Counted from the first letter of the stretch, positions 1 to 5,878 are shown. The stretch is 6,112 nucleotides of DNA from SAR202 cluster bacterium (GCA_030740335.1 JASLXL010000264.1:1-6112); one strand, 5' to 3'. Notes: generated from the letters alone by a model not told the origin. Numbers and translations: made by a program.

Positions 1-48
1 CCACGCTCTATGACCGGGCAGAAGATTCGCGAGGTCAGGGAGGCTTAG
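1..48 (+). CDS. 3' end of a possible rightward gene (partial)
   Basis: Frame 1 is open from the window edge to a TAG at 46-48 and encodes PRSMTGQKIREVREA. The residues look like a charged C-terminal helix of a real protein, but 15 residues are too few to name a family. The stop codon lies inside the first bases of the left repeat copy (from 42). This gene would therefore end just before the repeat, much as the S9 peptidase gene ends shortly before the right copy. The frame could be open by chance over so short a stretch. Confidence 0.3.
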   Translation, partial: PRSMTGQKIREVREA

Positions 49-220
49 GCGGGGCAGGTAGTAGCTAGGGCTATTGGGCGTGGCGAGTGAATCGCGAGGG
101 TGTATCCGCTGGTGGAGCGCTGCAGTCAAGTTCCGTAGGGCGAGCGAAACCCAGGAGCGAGTCTACGAAGAGGCTAGGGTCCCAGGCGGGATTCGAACCC
201 GCGACATGCTGCTTAGAAGG
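42..220. repeat. Left copy of tRNA-Arg 3'-half direct repeat (att-like)
   Basis: This block is repeated in direct orientation at 5640-5803. Both copies begin with GGCTTAGGCGGGG and end with CTTAGAAGG. The last 44 bases (177-220) are identical to 5760-5803 and correspond to the 3' half of the tRNA-Arg gene. The earlier part is similar but diverged: the two copies differ by scattered substitutions, and this one is 15 bases longer, with the gap around 75-105. Shared islands include CGCTGCAGTCAAG and GTCTACGAAG. Similarity stops abruptly at base 221. A tRNA 3' half copied at a distance is typical of integrase attachment sites; the extra flank is not. Confidence 0.85.
179..220 (-). pseudogene. tRNA-Arg(UCU) 3'-half fragment
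   Basis: Read on the minus strand, these 42 bases match the intact tRNA-Arg at 5762-5803 exactly. They cover the last base of the 5' anticodon stem, the full anticodon loop with TCT, the variable region, the T arm and the 3' acceptor strand. The D arm and 5' acceptor strand are missing; base 221 onward is unrelated. The bases after the acceptor end read C-CTA instead of the C-CCA of the intact gene, so the encoded CCA has drifted. It cannot fold as a tRNA. It is probably the displaced 3' end left by an insertion into the tRNA gene. Confidence 0.8.
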
Positions 221-250
221 TCTCCGGGCCTGAGCGCTGCACTTACGTAG

Positions 251-505
251 CTATTGCCTCTGCAAAACCTGTCCAATTATCGTCTGGTGACTCGGACTGT
301 TTTGTGTGGCTAACCCTTCGGGGACAGGATGCTTGATGGTGAGCACGGTGTACCCCATTCCCGCAGCGGTTTTCGATGTCGGCGTCACTGGCTTTAGCTG
401 TGTCTCTATTACGGTCGCCGCCGAAGCCGCCGGTACCCGGCTATCACCCCCACCGGACCCATCAGGAACAACAAATTGACCGCTACCAACTCGCATGCGG
501 TTCAA
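251..505 (-). CDS. Weak hypothetical ORF downstream of the propeller gene
   Basis: This 84-codon frame begins with TTG at 505, overlapping the TGA of the upstream propeller gene (TTGA), with an in-frame ATG at 496. A weak GGTGG stretch lies about six bases before the TTG. The product would be rich in Gly, Ser, Thr, Ala and Pro, with no Cys or Trp, no membrane segment and no motif I recognise; it ends in LQRQ. Codon use has little third-position bias. The stop-start overlap is what a third operon gene would show, but the frame may be chance. The alternative is that 221-501 is simply the operon's 3' flank. I see no convincing terminator there. Confidence 0.25.
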   Translation of the reverse strand: MNRMRVGSGQFVVPDGSGGGDSRVPAASAATVIETQLKPVTPTSKTAAGMGYTVLTIKHPVPEGLATQNSPSHQTIIGQVLQRQ

Positions 506-1920
506 TTATTGCCCACCGTAAACGAATACAGACTGGCGTTCTGCAGGTAGAATTTTAGGCGGACTGTGTTGCCTTTGAGTTCTTCTAGCGAGAGCTTTCC
601 TCGCCATGTAACACTGTGATCAACTGAGTCACCGTCAAAGAGAGCGCATTCCTGTCTGGAGTAGCCCTGGTACTGAATACCAGATTCGTCCAGAACCGCA
701 ACTTCCACCACTCCTCCCCGGGCAGATGCGTTGATTTCCAGCAGTCCTCCCTCACATCGGAAGGGTTTGGTGATCAGTGAACCTGCGTCCTCACCGGCAT
801 CTACGGAGACGAACCCGTCGAGCCTCAATTTTGCGAGGCAGATGGGTCCACTGCGACCGGTAATGCCATGCTCACTGGCAGAACATGAGTAGTAAAACCA
901 AAGTTCGTTGCCCACCACGACGGGAGCACGTGCTGTGTATATTTCACCTGCATCGATGGTTCCTGGGGGTCCGTTGGGTATGAAGGGTTTCCTATTTCCG
1001 GCCCTGTCCCAGTTTATGCCGTCACGGCTTGATGCTAGCTGGACGTCTATAGTACCGGCGAACCTGATTTGTGGCTCTTCTGGCGGTGTGTGGTACGCGA
1101 ATAGCTGACCCAGATAGTGTCCTTCATATTTGAAGACGGGCATGCTGTAGAACTCGGTGCCGTCCGGATCCTCGCTGTCTGGGATCAGCACGGCCTCGAT
1201 ATCGGTCCAATTGATGAAGTCATCGCTCTCTGAACGTCCTATTAGACGCGTCTTGTTCCCTTCGTGAACAGAGGGTCGGCAGTACGATACGTATTTGCCG
1301 TGAAGGTCATCCCATCCGTAAAGCACGTGTGCGTCGCTTGACTTCTTTATGACAGGGTTGCCTTCATACTTGGTCCACCGAATGCCGTCTGGAGAGAACG
1401 CGACCGAGACGCCGTCTCCCATGTTAGGGGTTCCTGCGGGGTCCCGAGCTTCGAAGAATAGAGACTTGTAGAGACGGTTTGGGTCAGGATCTCGTGTATC
1501 TTTAATTATGTTGGCGAATGACGCATCAGACAGGACTAGGTTGTTGTCGATAGACCCTTTGTAATCGATGAGTTGAAGGTTCGGACGTTCCCAATGGATA
1601 CCATTGTTTGAAGTCGCATATCCGATGACGTAAAGGAGGTTGGATGCATCAAAATCCAAATCCTCCCATGGAGAATCACTGATATCTTTAGCCATTGAGG
1701 GGACTGCGCCACCCCCATAGCCCTGGTACCACATACGCCACTCGCCGTCTGCATCATTCCAGACAGTTCCGTAAAGGGTTACCCGGCCCTCCCAGGGGTA
1801 GAGTGGAATCATTACAGGATTACCTGCGTATTTTGCTGGCTGGTTCAGGTTTCTGGTGACACCACGTGTTTCATCTATAACCAGGTCATCCAATGAATAA
1901 TTGCTTTTTAGTTCCGACAT
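502..1920 (-). CDS. Glycoside-hydrolase-like five-bladed beta-propeller protein
   Basis: The 472-residue protein resembles the GH32/GH43/GH68-type propeller superfamily, which cleaves or binds glycosides. Blade-type repeats of the form S-x-D-G-I-x-W are visible: NNGIHW at 105-110, SPDGIRW at 176-182, SDDFINW at 232-238 and SRDGINW at 298-304. WRMWYQGY (61-68) and the YKSLFFEARDP stretch (151-161) are also typical of this fold. Residues from about 383 to 470 look like the C-terminal beta-sandwich of GH32-like proteins, ending NASLYSFTVGNN. There is no signal peptide, so it should be cytoplasmic. The classical GH32 WMNDPNG motif is absent and I cannot assign catalytic acids, so the substrate and even activity are open. 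It starts 25 bases after the dehydrogenase gene stops, implying one operon. An in-frame TGA at 1935-1933 limits the start to the ATG at 1920. The best ribosome site upstream is set for a different frame. Confidence 0.75.
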   Translation of the reverse strand: MSELKSNYSLDDLVIDETRGVTRNLNQPAKYAGNPVMIPLYPWEGRVTLYGTVWNDADGEWRMWYQGYGGGAVPSMAKDISDSPWEDLDFDASNLLYVIGYATSNNGIHWERPNLQLIDYKGSIDNNLVLSDASFANIIKDTRDPDPNRLYKSLFFEARDPAGTPNMGDGVSVAFSPDGIRWTKYEGNPVIKKSSDAHVLYGWDDLHGKYVSYCRPSVHEGNKTRLIGRSESDDFINWTDIEAVLIPDSEDPDGTEFYSMPVFKYEGHYLGQLFAYHTPPEEPQIRFAGTIDVQLASSRDGINWDRAGNRKPFIPNGPPGTIDAGEIYTARAPVVVGNELWFYYSCSASEHGITGRSGPICLAKLRLDGFVSVDAGEDAGSLITKPFRCEGGLLEINASARGGVVEVAVLDESGIQYQGYSRQECALFDGDSVDHSVTWRGKLSLEELKGNTVRLKFYLQNASLYSFTVGNN

Positions 1921-1947
1921 CCAACAAACCGGTCATTGGTCGCTCCT
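1886..1947 (-). promoter_or_regulatory. Shine-Dalgarno and out-of-frame ATG ahead of propeller gene
   Basis: AGGAG (1947-1943) overlaps the TAG stop of the dehydrogenase gene and sits six bases before an ATG at 1936-1934. That ATG is not in the propeller frame: it opens a 16-residue reading frame (MTGLLDVGTKKQLFIG) ending with TGA at 1888-1886. The annotated propeller ATG at 1920 lies about 22 bases from AGGAG, which is too far for direct use. Possible readings are a coupled leader peptide, a single-base indel that split the true N-terminus, or re-initiation at 1920. Confidence 0.5.
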
Positions 1948-3085
1948 ACTGTTCACTTGATCTGATTTCATGCTGGTCCAGACCCTCCACCAATGGTAGT
2001 CGTACCATTGCACCAGTCTTGTGGGAAATATGGATTGCGGTGAGGACCTCTAATGTCTTTAGGCCATCACGGCCCGTACTGACACTCTCACGGTCTTCGA
2101 GGTGGCAAGTTACCGCCTCGAGCACAGACCCATAGAAGTAGTCACGCTGGTCGACTTCCTTCGGCATGTCTGGTATGTCTTCCCAATCATATTGGGTTCC
2201 ACGGTTCTTGGCTGATCTCTTTAACAGGGGACCGTATTGCCAGATGCCCGTCGATTCGACGTATCGGATGCGACCTTCCGTTCCCGCAATCATCGTCGCG
2301 GACTCTTGTTGCCACCTAGTCGCGATACAGTTTACGAAGATTACTATACCGCCATCGCATACGATCATGCCCGCACCTCCCGGGTCCGCCAGTGGTGGCC
2401 CAGGTGACTCTGGTGTTTTGCTATCCAGGTAATTCTCGTAGGTCCAATATCCTGTAAAGCCTGGCGGAGGTGGGCCAGGTGACGGTTCGTGGCTTAAAAA
2501 GCCCGAGACGCGTCTCGGCTCGGCGTCCGTCCAGTAGAACGCGTAGTCAACGGTGTGGGTGCCGTTGGCCAGTAATGGCCTTGAACCCGATGTTTCAATA
2601 GTGCGCACCTCGCCAATCAGGCCCTCATCGATCATCTTTTTGATTTTCTTGAATGGCGGCAGGAAACGGCGCGTGTGTCCGGTAATCAACCGTGACCCCG
2701 CCAGTTCGCAGGCCTCGACCATTTTCCGACCCCACTCTACGCTTATGGCTAGTGGCTTTTCCACCAAGATGACCTTGACTCCAGCATCTGCGGCTTCGAT
2801 GACAGGATTGTGGTGATACATGGGTGGAGTGGTGACACTGATCACGTCGAGATTCTCTCTCGCATACATCTCCGATGCCGTTGAGTACCTATGTTCCGAG
2901 GGAATTCCCCACTGCTTACCGAACTGCTCTAGCCGCTCAGAATCGATGTCGGCGATCGAAACCAGTTCGCATTCTTCGATACGACTATATCCGCCGGCGT
3001 GAGAGTTTTCCTCCGAACCTAGACCATCGCCTAAGCCACCAACCTGACCGGCACCCACGATTCCTACACGTAACTGCGCTGTCAT
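1946..3085 (-). CDS. Gfo/Idh/MocA-family NAD(P)-dependent oxidoreductase
   Basis: The 379-residue protein would oxidise or reduce a hydroxyl of a sugar, sugar acid or cyclitol using NAD(P). The N-terminal Rossmann domain (about 1-125) has the dinucleotide motif GAGQVG at 11-16, an acidic AD-I-D turn at 46-49, and the family motif EKP at 109-111 with the likely catalytic Lys110. The C-terminal alpha/beta domain carries NGTHTVD (174-180), placing the usual His at 177. The Asp found four residues earlier in inositol dehydrogenases is Ala173 here. The tail, with GRDGLKTLEVL at 338-348 and MVRLPL at 360-365, is also standard for the family. Length is normal for the family. A proline-rich stretch (about 199-232) is unusual. 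The start is well supported: GAGGT (3096-3092) is six bases before the ATG. It is the first gene of the operon with the propeller gene; the exact substrate cannot be read from sequence. Confidence 0.92.
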   Translation of the reverse strand: MTAQLRVGIVGAGQVGGLGDGLGSEENSHAGGYSRIEECELVSIADIDSERLEQFGKQWGIPSEHRYSTASEMYARENLDVISVTTPPMYHHNPVIEAADAGVKVILVEKPLAISVEWGRKMVEACELAGSRLITGHTRRFLPPFKKIKKMIDEGLIGEVRTIETSGSRPLLANGTHTVDYAFYWTDAEPRRVSGFLSHEPSPGPPPPGFTGYWTYENYLDSKTPESPGPPLADPGGAGMIVCDGGIVIFVNCIATRWQQESATMIAGTEGRIRYVESTGIWQYGPLLKRSAKNRGTQYDWEDIPDMPKEVDQRDYFYGSVLEAVTCHLEDRESVSTGRDGLKTLEVLTAIHISHKTGAMVRLPLVEGLDQHEIRSSEQ

Positions 3086-3101
3086 ATAATGACCTCACTT
3101 T

Positions 3102-3128
3102 TTTTGGAAAGAATTCTTTAGACCAAAA
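3102..3128 (-). other. Stem-loop in the dehydrogenase operon leader
   Basis: On the plus strand TTTTGG (3102-3107) pairs with CCAAAA (3123-3128). Between them lie the perfect palindrome AAAGAATTCTTT (3108-3119), which can form its own 4-bp stem, and a three-base bulge, AGA. In the leftward mRNA this hairpin would sit a few bases upstream of the GAGGT ribosome site, separated by an A7 run. No U-run follows on the minus strand, so it is not a standard terminator. It could be an operator or a translational control element. Confidence 0.4.
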
Positions 3129-3138
3129 GCGAACAAAA

Positions 3139-3160
3139 GGGAATTCTTAGGGAATTCTTA
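3139..3160 (-). repeat. Two tandem 11-bp repeats, candidate operator
   Basis: GGGAATTCTTA occurs twice, back to back and without mismatch, at 3139-3149 and 3150-3160; the minus strand reads TAAGAATTCCC. The shared core GAATTCTT appears a third time at 3111-3118 inside a palindrome. The two tandem sites are one helical turn apart and lie just downstream of the candidate -10 of the dehydrogenase operon, where a repressor would block transcription. No regulator gene is present in the window. Confidence 0.5.
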
Positions 3161-3167
3161 CGGTATC

Positions 3168-3196
3168 TTTGTACATGGCCTCGACAATGTGTGCAA
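3168..3196 (-). promoter_or_regulatory. Candidate sigma-70 promoter of the dehydrogenase operon
   Basis: On the minus strand TTGCAC (3196-3191) is followed after 17 bases by TACAAA (3173-3168). Each box matches the consensus at only three or four of six positions, so this is a moderate candidate. It is the best-spaced pair upstream of the dehydrogenase gene, and the 11-bp repeats lie immediately downstream of it. Confidence 0.3.
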
Positions 3197-3239
3197 CAAT
3201 CGAGGGAACACAAGTAGGTGTCGACCATCATATGGGTAA

Positions 3240-3329
3240 GTCCCCTTTACACACCCCGAGGACGCCGAAGGTCCCCCGGTCGACCTGGTCGGCCAGTTGA
3301 GCGCCGCAAAGCGACACATCTTTGACTGA
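3240..3329 (+). pseudogene. Protein-like remnant between the divergent genes
   Basis: A stop-to-stop frame of 29 codons has no start codon near its beginning and ends with TGA at 3327-3329. The translated stretch contains PEDAEGPPVDLVGQLSAAKR followed by HIFD, and its third positions are mostly G or C, like the S9 peptidase gene and unlike the surrounding intergenic DNA. It reads like the C-terminus of a lost rightward gene. An adjacent frame is open from the ATG at 3175 to TGA at 3298-3300, so a single indel could join the two. I do not recognise the family. Confidence 0.25.
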
Positions 3330-3349
3330 TTAGAGACCGGCGAGAAAAT
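3322..3349 (+). promoter_or_regulatory. Weak promoter candidate for the S9 peptidase unit
   Basis: TTGACT (3322-3327) and GAAAAT (3344-3349) are separated by 16 bases. The -35 box is good; the -10 box matches four of six positions. It would give a leader of roughly 270 bases before the peptidase start and would precede the small ORF at 3400. I see no better pair in 3350-3620. Confidence 0.25.
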
Positions 3350-3399
3350 CCACCACCGCTGGGGTGAAGCACCCTTGTAGCGCCTACGCCGCATCACTC

Positions 3400-3627
3400 A
3401 TGAGTACGGAAGACCCACTACATGTTGAGTTTCATCGGAGCGCCACACCGGTTGCGGCTTCTATACCATGTGGCGGTGGGATCAGACACGTCGATACAGG
3501 ACAAGACGAGACACTTAGTCCAACCAGTCTTGTTCGCGTAAAAGCAGGCACGGTGAGACTTCAGAGGGATGGCCGCACAGGCGAACCTGGTGAGCCTCGG
3601 CTAACGGAGATAGAGGACATCGCATGA
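3400..3627 (+). CDS. Small hypothetical ORF overlapping the S9 peptidase start
   Basis: This 75-codon frame runs from an ATG at 3400 to a TGA at 3625-3627, overlapping the peptidase ATG by four bases (ATGA), a classic coupling arrangement. A GTG at 3364 could extend it. The product (MSTEDPLHVEFHRS onward, ending TEIEDIA) is hydrophilic, has no membrane segment and matches no family I know. Evidence against it: there is no clear ribosome site before 3400, and third positions lack the strong G/C bias of the downstream gene. The rest of the 3197-3623 interval shows only the remnant and the promoter candidates. Confidence 0.22.
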   Translation: MSTEDPLHVEFHRSATPVAASIPCGGGIRHVDTGQDETLSPTSLVRVKAGTVRLQRDGRTGEPGEPRLTEIEDIA

Positions 3628-5591
3628 GGATTGCCACACAGGAAGATATCGACGGCCTGAGGACTGCCAGTGACCCACAGATCAGCCCTGACGGAGCGAA
3701 CGTCGCCTTCGTGCTAGCCACCCAAGATGGCGACGAGGCGAAATCGACCATATGGACCATCTCCACCGACGGCGGCGAGCCACGGCAGCTAACCGCCGGC
3801 CAGGGATCGAACACCTCGGCTCGCTGGTCTCCCGACGGTAAGACACTGGCATTCCTGTCCGACCGTGGCAAAGCGCAGGCGGACGCCTACGTGGACGACT
3901 GGCAGATAAAGACACTCACGGCGGCAAAGGAGACCCAGATTTATCTGCTGCCCAGCAACGGCGGCGAAGCGGTACAACTCACCAGCATCAGGGGCGGTGC
4001 GCTGAACCCGCGTAACCTGGACCCCTTCGCGTGGTCCGCGGACGGGCACAGCATAGCGTTCCTCAACACCGACCAGCTCACCGACGAGGAGAAGCGCCGC
4101 ATCGAGGAGAAGGACGACCCCATCGAGTTCGAGCAGCGGCCCAAGTATACCAGGCTCTACATCGTCGAGGTGGAGACCGGCGAGGTCCGCTGCGTCTCCC
4201 CCGAAGGACTTCAGGTGTGGGAGTTTAGCTGGTCATCGGGCAACGAAGAGTTCGCCGTCGTGTCCTCCGATCTCCCCTTCGAAGGGTCGTGGTTCACCAG
4301 CTGCCGGCTCGTGGCCTTTTCGTCACAAGGGGAGCGACTGCGAACCTTGCACGAGTCCAGACGGCAGGTGGCGATGCCCGCCTGGTCGCCGGACGGAAAG
4401 CAGGTGGCCTTCCTCTCCTCCAACTACAGCGACCGTGGGGCCGTGAACGGTGGCGTATTCGTCGTCTCGTCCGAGGGTGGAGCCGCCCGCGAGTTGAGCG
4501 CCGGCCACAGAGCCAGCGCCAGCTACCTCGTCTGGTCGGACGATGGCAGCCGGCTGCTGACCACCGCCACCGAGCAGGGTGGCATGAGCCTGGCTGAGAT
4601 CGACGTGTCTAGCGGCGAGCGGAAGTCCCTGTGGCACGAGCTGGCCAGCATCTCCGACGCCACGAATTTCGACAGCACAGGGGACCGCTTCCCCGTCACT
4701 CGCGAGGATTCGTCAACGCCGAAGGACCTATGGCTGGTCAGAAGAGAGGCCGACGGACTCGAGTGGACGAAGCTCACCCGAACTAATCCCCAGGCGGCCG
4801 AGTTCGAGGTCGGCGCGACGGAGTCGGTGCGGTGGAAGAGCGTGGACGGAATGGAGATCCAGGGCCTCCTCACACGGCCTGTGGGAGCCTCGGACAAGGG
4901 CCCTTACCCCTTGATGGTGACGCCCCACGGAGGGCCCACGGGGGGTGTGACTCCCCACTACGGCCTGGGTGATGCCTGGTACGAGCTCCTGGCCAAAGGG
5001 GTCGCACTCTTCTCTCCGAATTTCCGGGGAAGCACCGGGTTCGGGCTCGAGTTCGCAGAGGCTAATATTGGCGACATGGGCGGCTTGGACTGGCATGACG
5101 TGAACTCGGGGATCGACTACCTGGTGGAGCAGGGCATCGCGGACCCGGAGCGCATCGGCATCGGCGGCGGCAGCTACGGTGGATACATGTCGGCCTGGGC
5201 CATCACCCAGAGCACACGCTTCAAGGCCGCCGTGCCTAGGGCCGGCATCTACGACTGGCGCGCCTTCCACGGCAAGACATACCTGAACGGGTGGGAGGTC
5301 GTCCACTACGGCGGGTGCGAGCCGTGGGACGTGCTGGACGTGTGGGAAAAATTCTCGCCGATCAACTACGTCAGGAACGTCGAGACCCCCACCCTCATTG
5401 TGCACGGTGAGCTGGACCTAACGTGCCCGGTCGAGGGCGCATACGCATTCTACAGGGCGTTGAAAGAGTTGGGGGTGGAGACCGAGCTGATCGTTTATCC
5501 GAGAGGCGGGCACGGCATCAACGAGAGGAAACACAAGCTCGACCAGAAAAACCGCAGCGCCAAGTGGATCCTCGACCGCCTGCTGGGCTGA
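3624..5591 (+). CDS. S9-family serine peptidase (acylaminoacyl/dipeptidyl-peptidase type)
   Basis: The 655-residue enzyme hydrolyses short peptides, probably from the N-terminus, in the cytoplasm; there is no signal peptide or membrane anchor. Residues 1 to about 390 form a beta-propeller with TolB/PD40-type repeats, for example SPDGANVAF (21-29), WSPDGKTLAF (68-77), WSADGHSIAF (137-146), WSPDGKQVAF (254-263) and WSDDGSRLL (304-312). The propeller normally restricts access to large substrates. The alpha/beta-hydrolase domain (about 395-655) has the oxyanion-region HGGP (435-438), SPNFRGSTGFG (464-474), nucleophile Ser517 in GGSYGG, acid Asp598 in GELD and His630 in RGGH, so the triad is complete. 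Length is typical for the family. GAGG lies seven bases before the ATG, supporting this start. It is divergent from the dehydrogenase operon and richer in G/C at third positions. Exo- versus endopeptidase specificity cannot be decided here. Confidence 0.95.
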   Translation: MRIATQEDIDGLRTASDPQISPDGANVAFVLATQDGDEAKSTIWTISTDGGEPRQLTAGQGSNTSARWSPDGKTLAFLSDRGKAQADAYVDDWQIKTLTAAKETQIYLLPSNGGEAVQLTSIRGGALNPRNLDPFAWSADGHSIAFLNTDQLTDEEKRRIEEKDDPIEFEQRPKYTRLYIVEVETGEVRCVSPEGLQVWEFSWSSGNEEFAVVSSDLPFEGSWFTSCRLVAFSSQGERLRTLHESRRQVAMPAWSPDGKQVAFLSSNYSDRGAVNGGVFVVSSEGGAARELSAGHRASASYLVWSDDGSRLLTTATEQGGMSLAEIDVSSGERKSLWHELASISDATNFDSTGDRFPVTREDSSTPKDLWLVRREADGLEWTKLTRTNPQAAEFEVGATESVRWKSVDGMEIQGLLTRPVGASDKGPYPLMVTPHGGPTGGVTPHYGLGDAWYELLAKGVALFSPNFRGSTGFGLEFAEANIGDMGGLDWHDVNSGIDYLVEQGIADPERIGIGGGSYGGYMSAWAITQSTRFKAAVPRAGIYDWRAFHGKTYLNGWEVVHYGGCEPWDVLDVWEKFSPINYVRNVETPTLIVHGELDLTCPVEGAYAFYRALKELGVETELIVYPRGGHGINERKHKLDQKNRSAKWILDRLLG

Positions 5592-5639
5592 GCCTGCCTC
5601 TGGGGGGAATATAGCCTAGGAGCAAGGGGGAGAAGATGG

Positions 5640-5803
5640 GGCTTAGGCGGGGTTGGTAGCAGTTAGGGCTACGGCGCTAGCAGGTTATCCGCTGTTGAAG
5701 CGCTGCAGTCAAGTGCCGTAGTGCGAGCGGAACCCAGGACACAGTCTACGAAGGGGCTGGGGTCCCAGGCGGGATTCGAACCCGCGACATGCTGCTTAGA
5801 AGG
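5640..5803. repeat. Right copy of tRNA-Arg 3'-half direct repeat (att-like)
   Basis: This is the partner of 42-220, in the same orientation. The final 44 bases (5760-5803) are identical to 177-220 and form the 3' half of the intact tRNA gene plus part of its CCA. The preceding bases are diverged but alignable. The copy starts about 50 bases after the S9 peptidase stop. Both copies keep a short CGCT/AGCG inverted repeat (5689-5701 here) whose loop differs. No rho-independent terminator is evident between the peptidase stop and this repeat. Confidence 0.85.
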
Positions 5804-5833
5804 CAGCCGCTCTATCCACTGAGCTACTGGGAC
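5761..5833 (-). tRNA. trnR: tRNA-Arg (anticodon UCU)
   Basis: On the minus strand a full cloverleaf folds. The acceptor GTCCCAG pairs with CTGGGAC, and the D stem GCTC pairs with GAGC around AGTGGATA. The anticodon stem GCTGC/GCAGC closes loop CTTCTAA (anticodon TCT), and the T stem GCGGG/CCCGC closes TTCGAAT. A20 in the D loop and C35 are the known arginine identity bases. A CCA is encoded directly after position 73 (5760-5758). Position 73 reads as C, unusual for arginine tRNAs, which normally carry A or G. It decodes AGA codons, with AGG by wobble. Its 3' half is duplicated at 177-220. Confidence 0.96.
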
Positions 5834-5848
5834 ACCTTGTATAGGGCA

Positions 5849-5878
5849 AGTGTAGCAAGGCTTTCCGAAGCCGGTCAA
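5849..5878 (-). promoter_or_regulatory. Promoter of tRNA-Arg
   Basis: On the minus strand TTGACC (5878-5873) is followed after 18 bases by TACACT (5854-5849). Five of six and four of six bases match the sigma-70 consensus. Transcription would begin near 5842, leaving a leader of about eight bases before the mature tRNA 5' end at 5833. The spacer contains a short GGCTT/AAGCC inverted repeat of unknown meaning. Confidence 0.55.

Larger units (their letters stand above)
221..5803. mobile_element. Possible tRNA-Arg-integrated segment (no integrase)
   Basis: The segment lies between the intact tRNA-Arg and the tRNA 3'-half fragment. Both carry the same 44-bp sequence in direct orientation, and the break falls at the edge of the anticodon loop, a known crossover position for tyrosine recombinases using tRNA genes. 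The cargo is the Gfo/Idh dehydrogenase, the propeller protein and the S9 peptidase. There is no integrase, transposase, relaxase or phage gene, so any element is a cargo remnant, relies on an integrase elsewhere, or the repeat arose by duplication. The boundaries are inferred from the repeats alone. Confidence 0.35.

Noticed and set aside
310..335. Possible terminator hairpin (CCC-TTCG-GGG) after the propeller gene
   Set aside because: Only three perfect pairs and no T-run on either strand.
415..440. GC-rich CCGCCGAAG / CCGCCGG run that looks like a hairpin
   Set aside because: It is a short direct repetition rather than an inverted repeat, with no downstream T-run.
480..502. ACCGC/GCGGT inverted pair just after the propeller stop
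   Set aside because: Five-base stem with a 13-base loop and no proper T-tract; too weak to call a terminator.
4728..5405. A 225-codon open frame on the minus strand
   Set aside because: It lies fully opposite the S9 peptidase catalytic domain, whose triad and motifs are unmistakable. Long antisense frames are expected in genes with strong G/C third positions, and its product shows no family motif.
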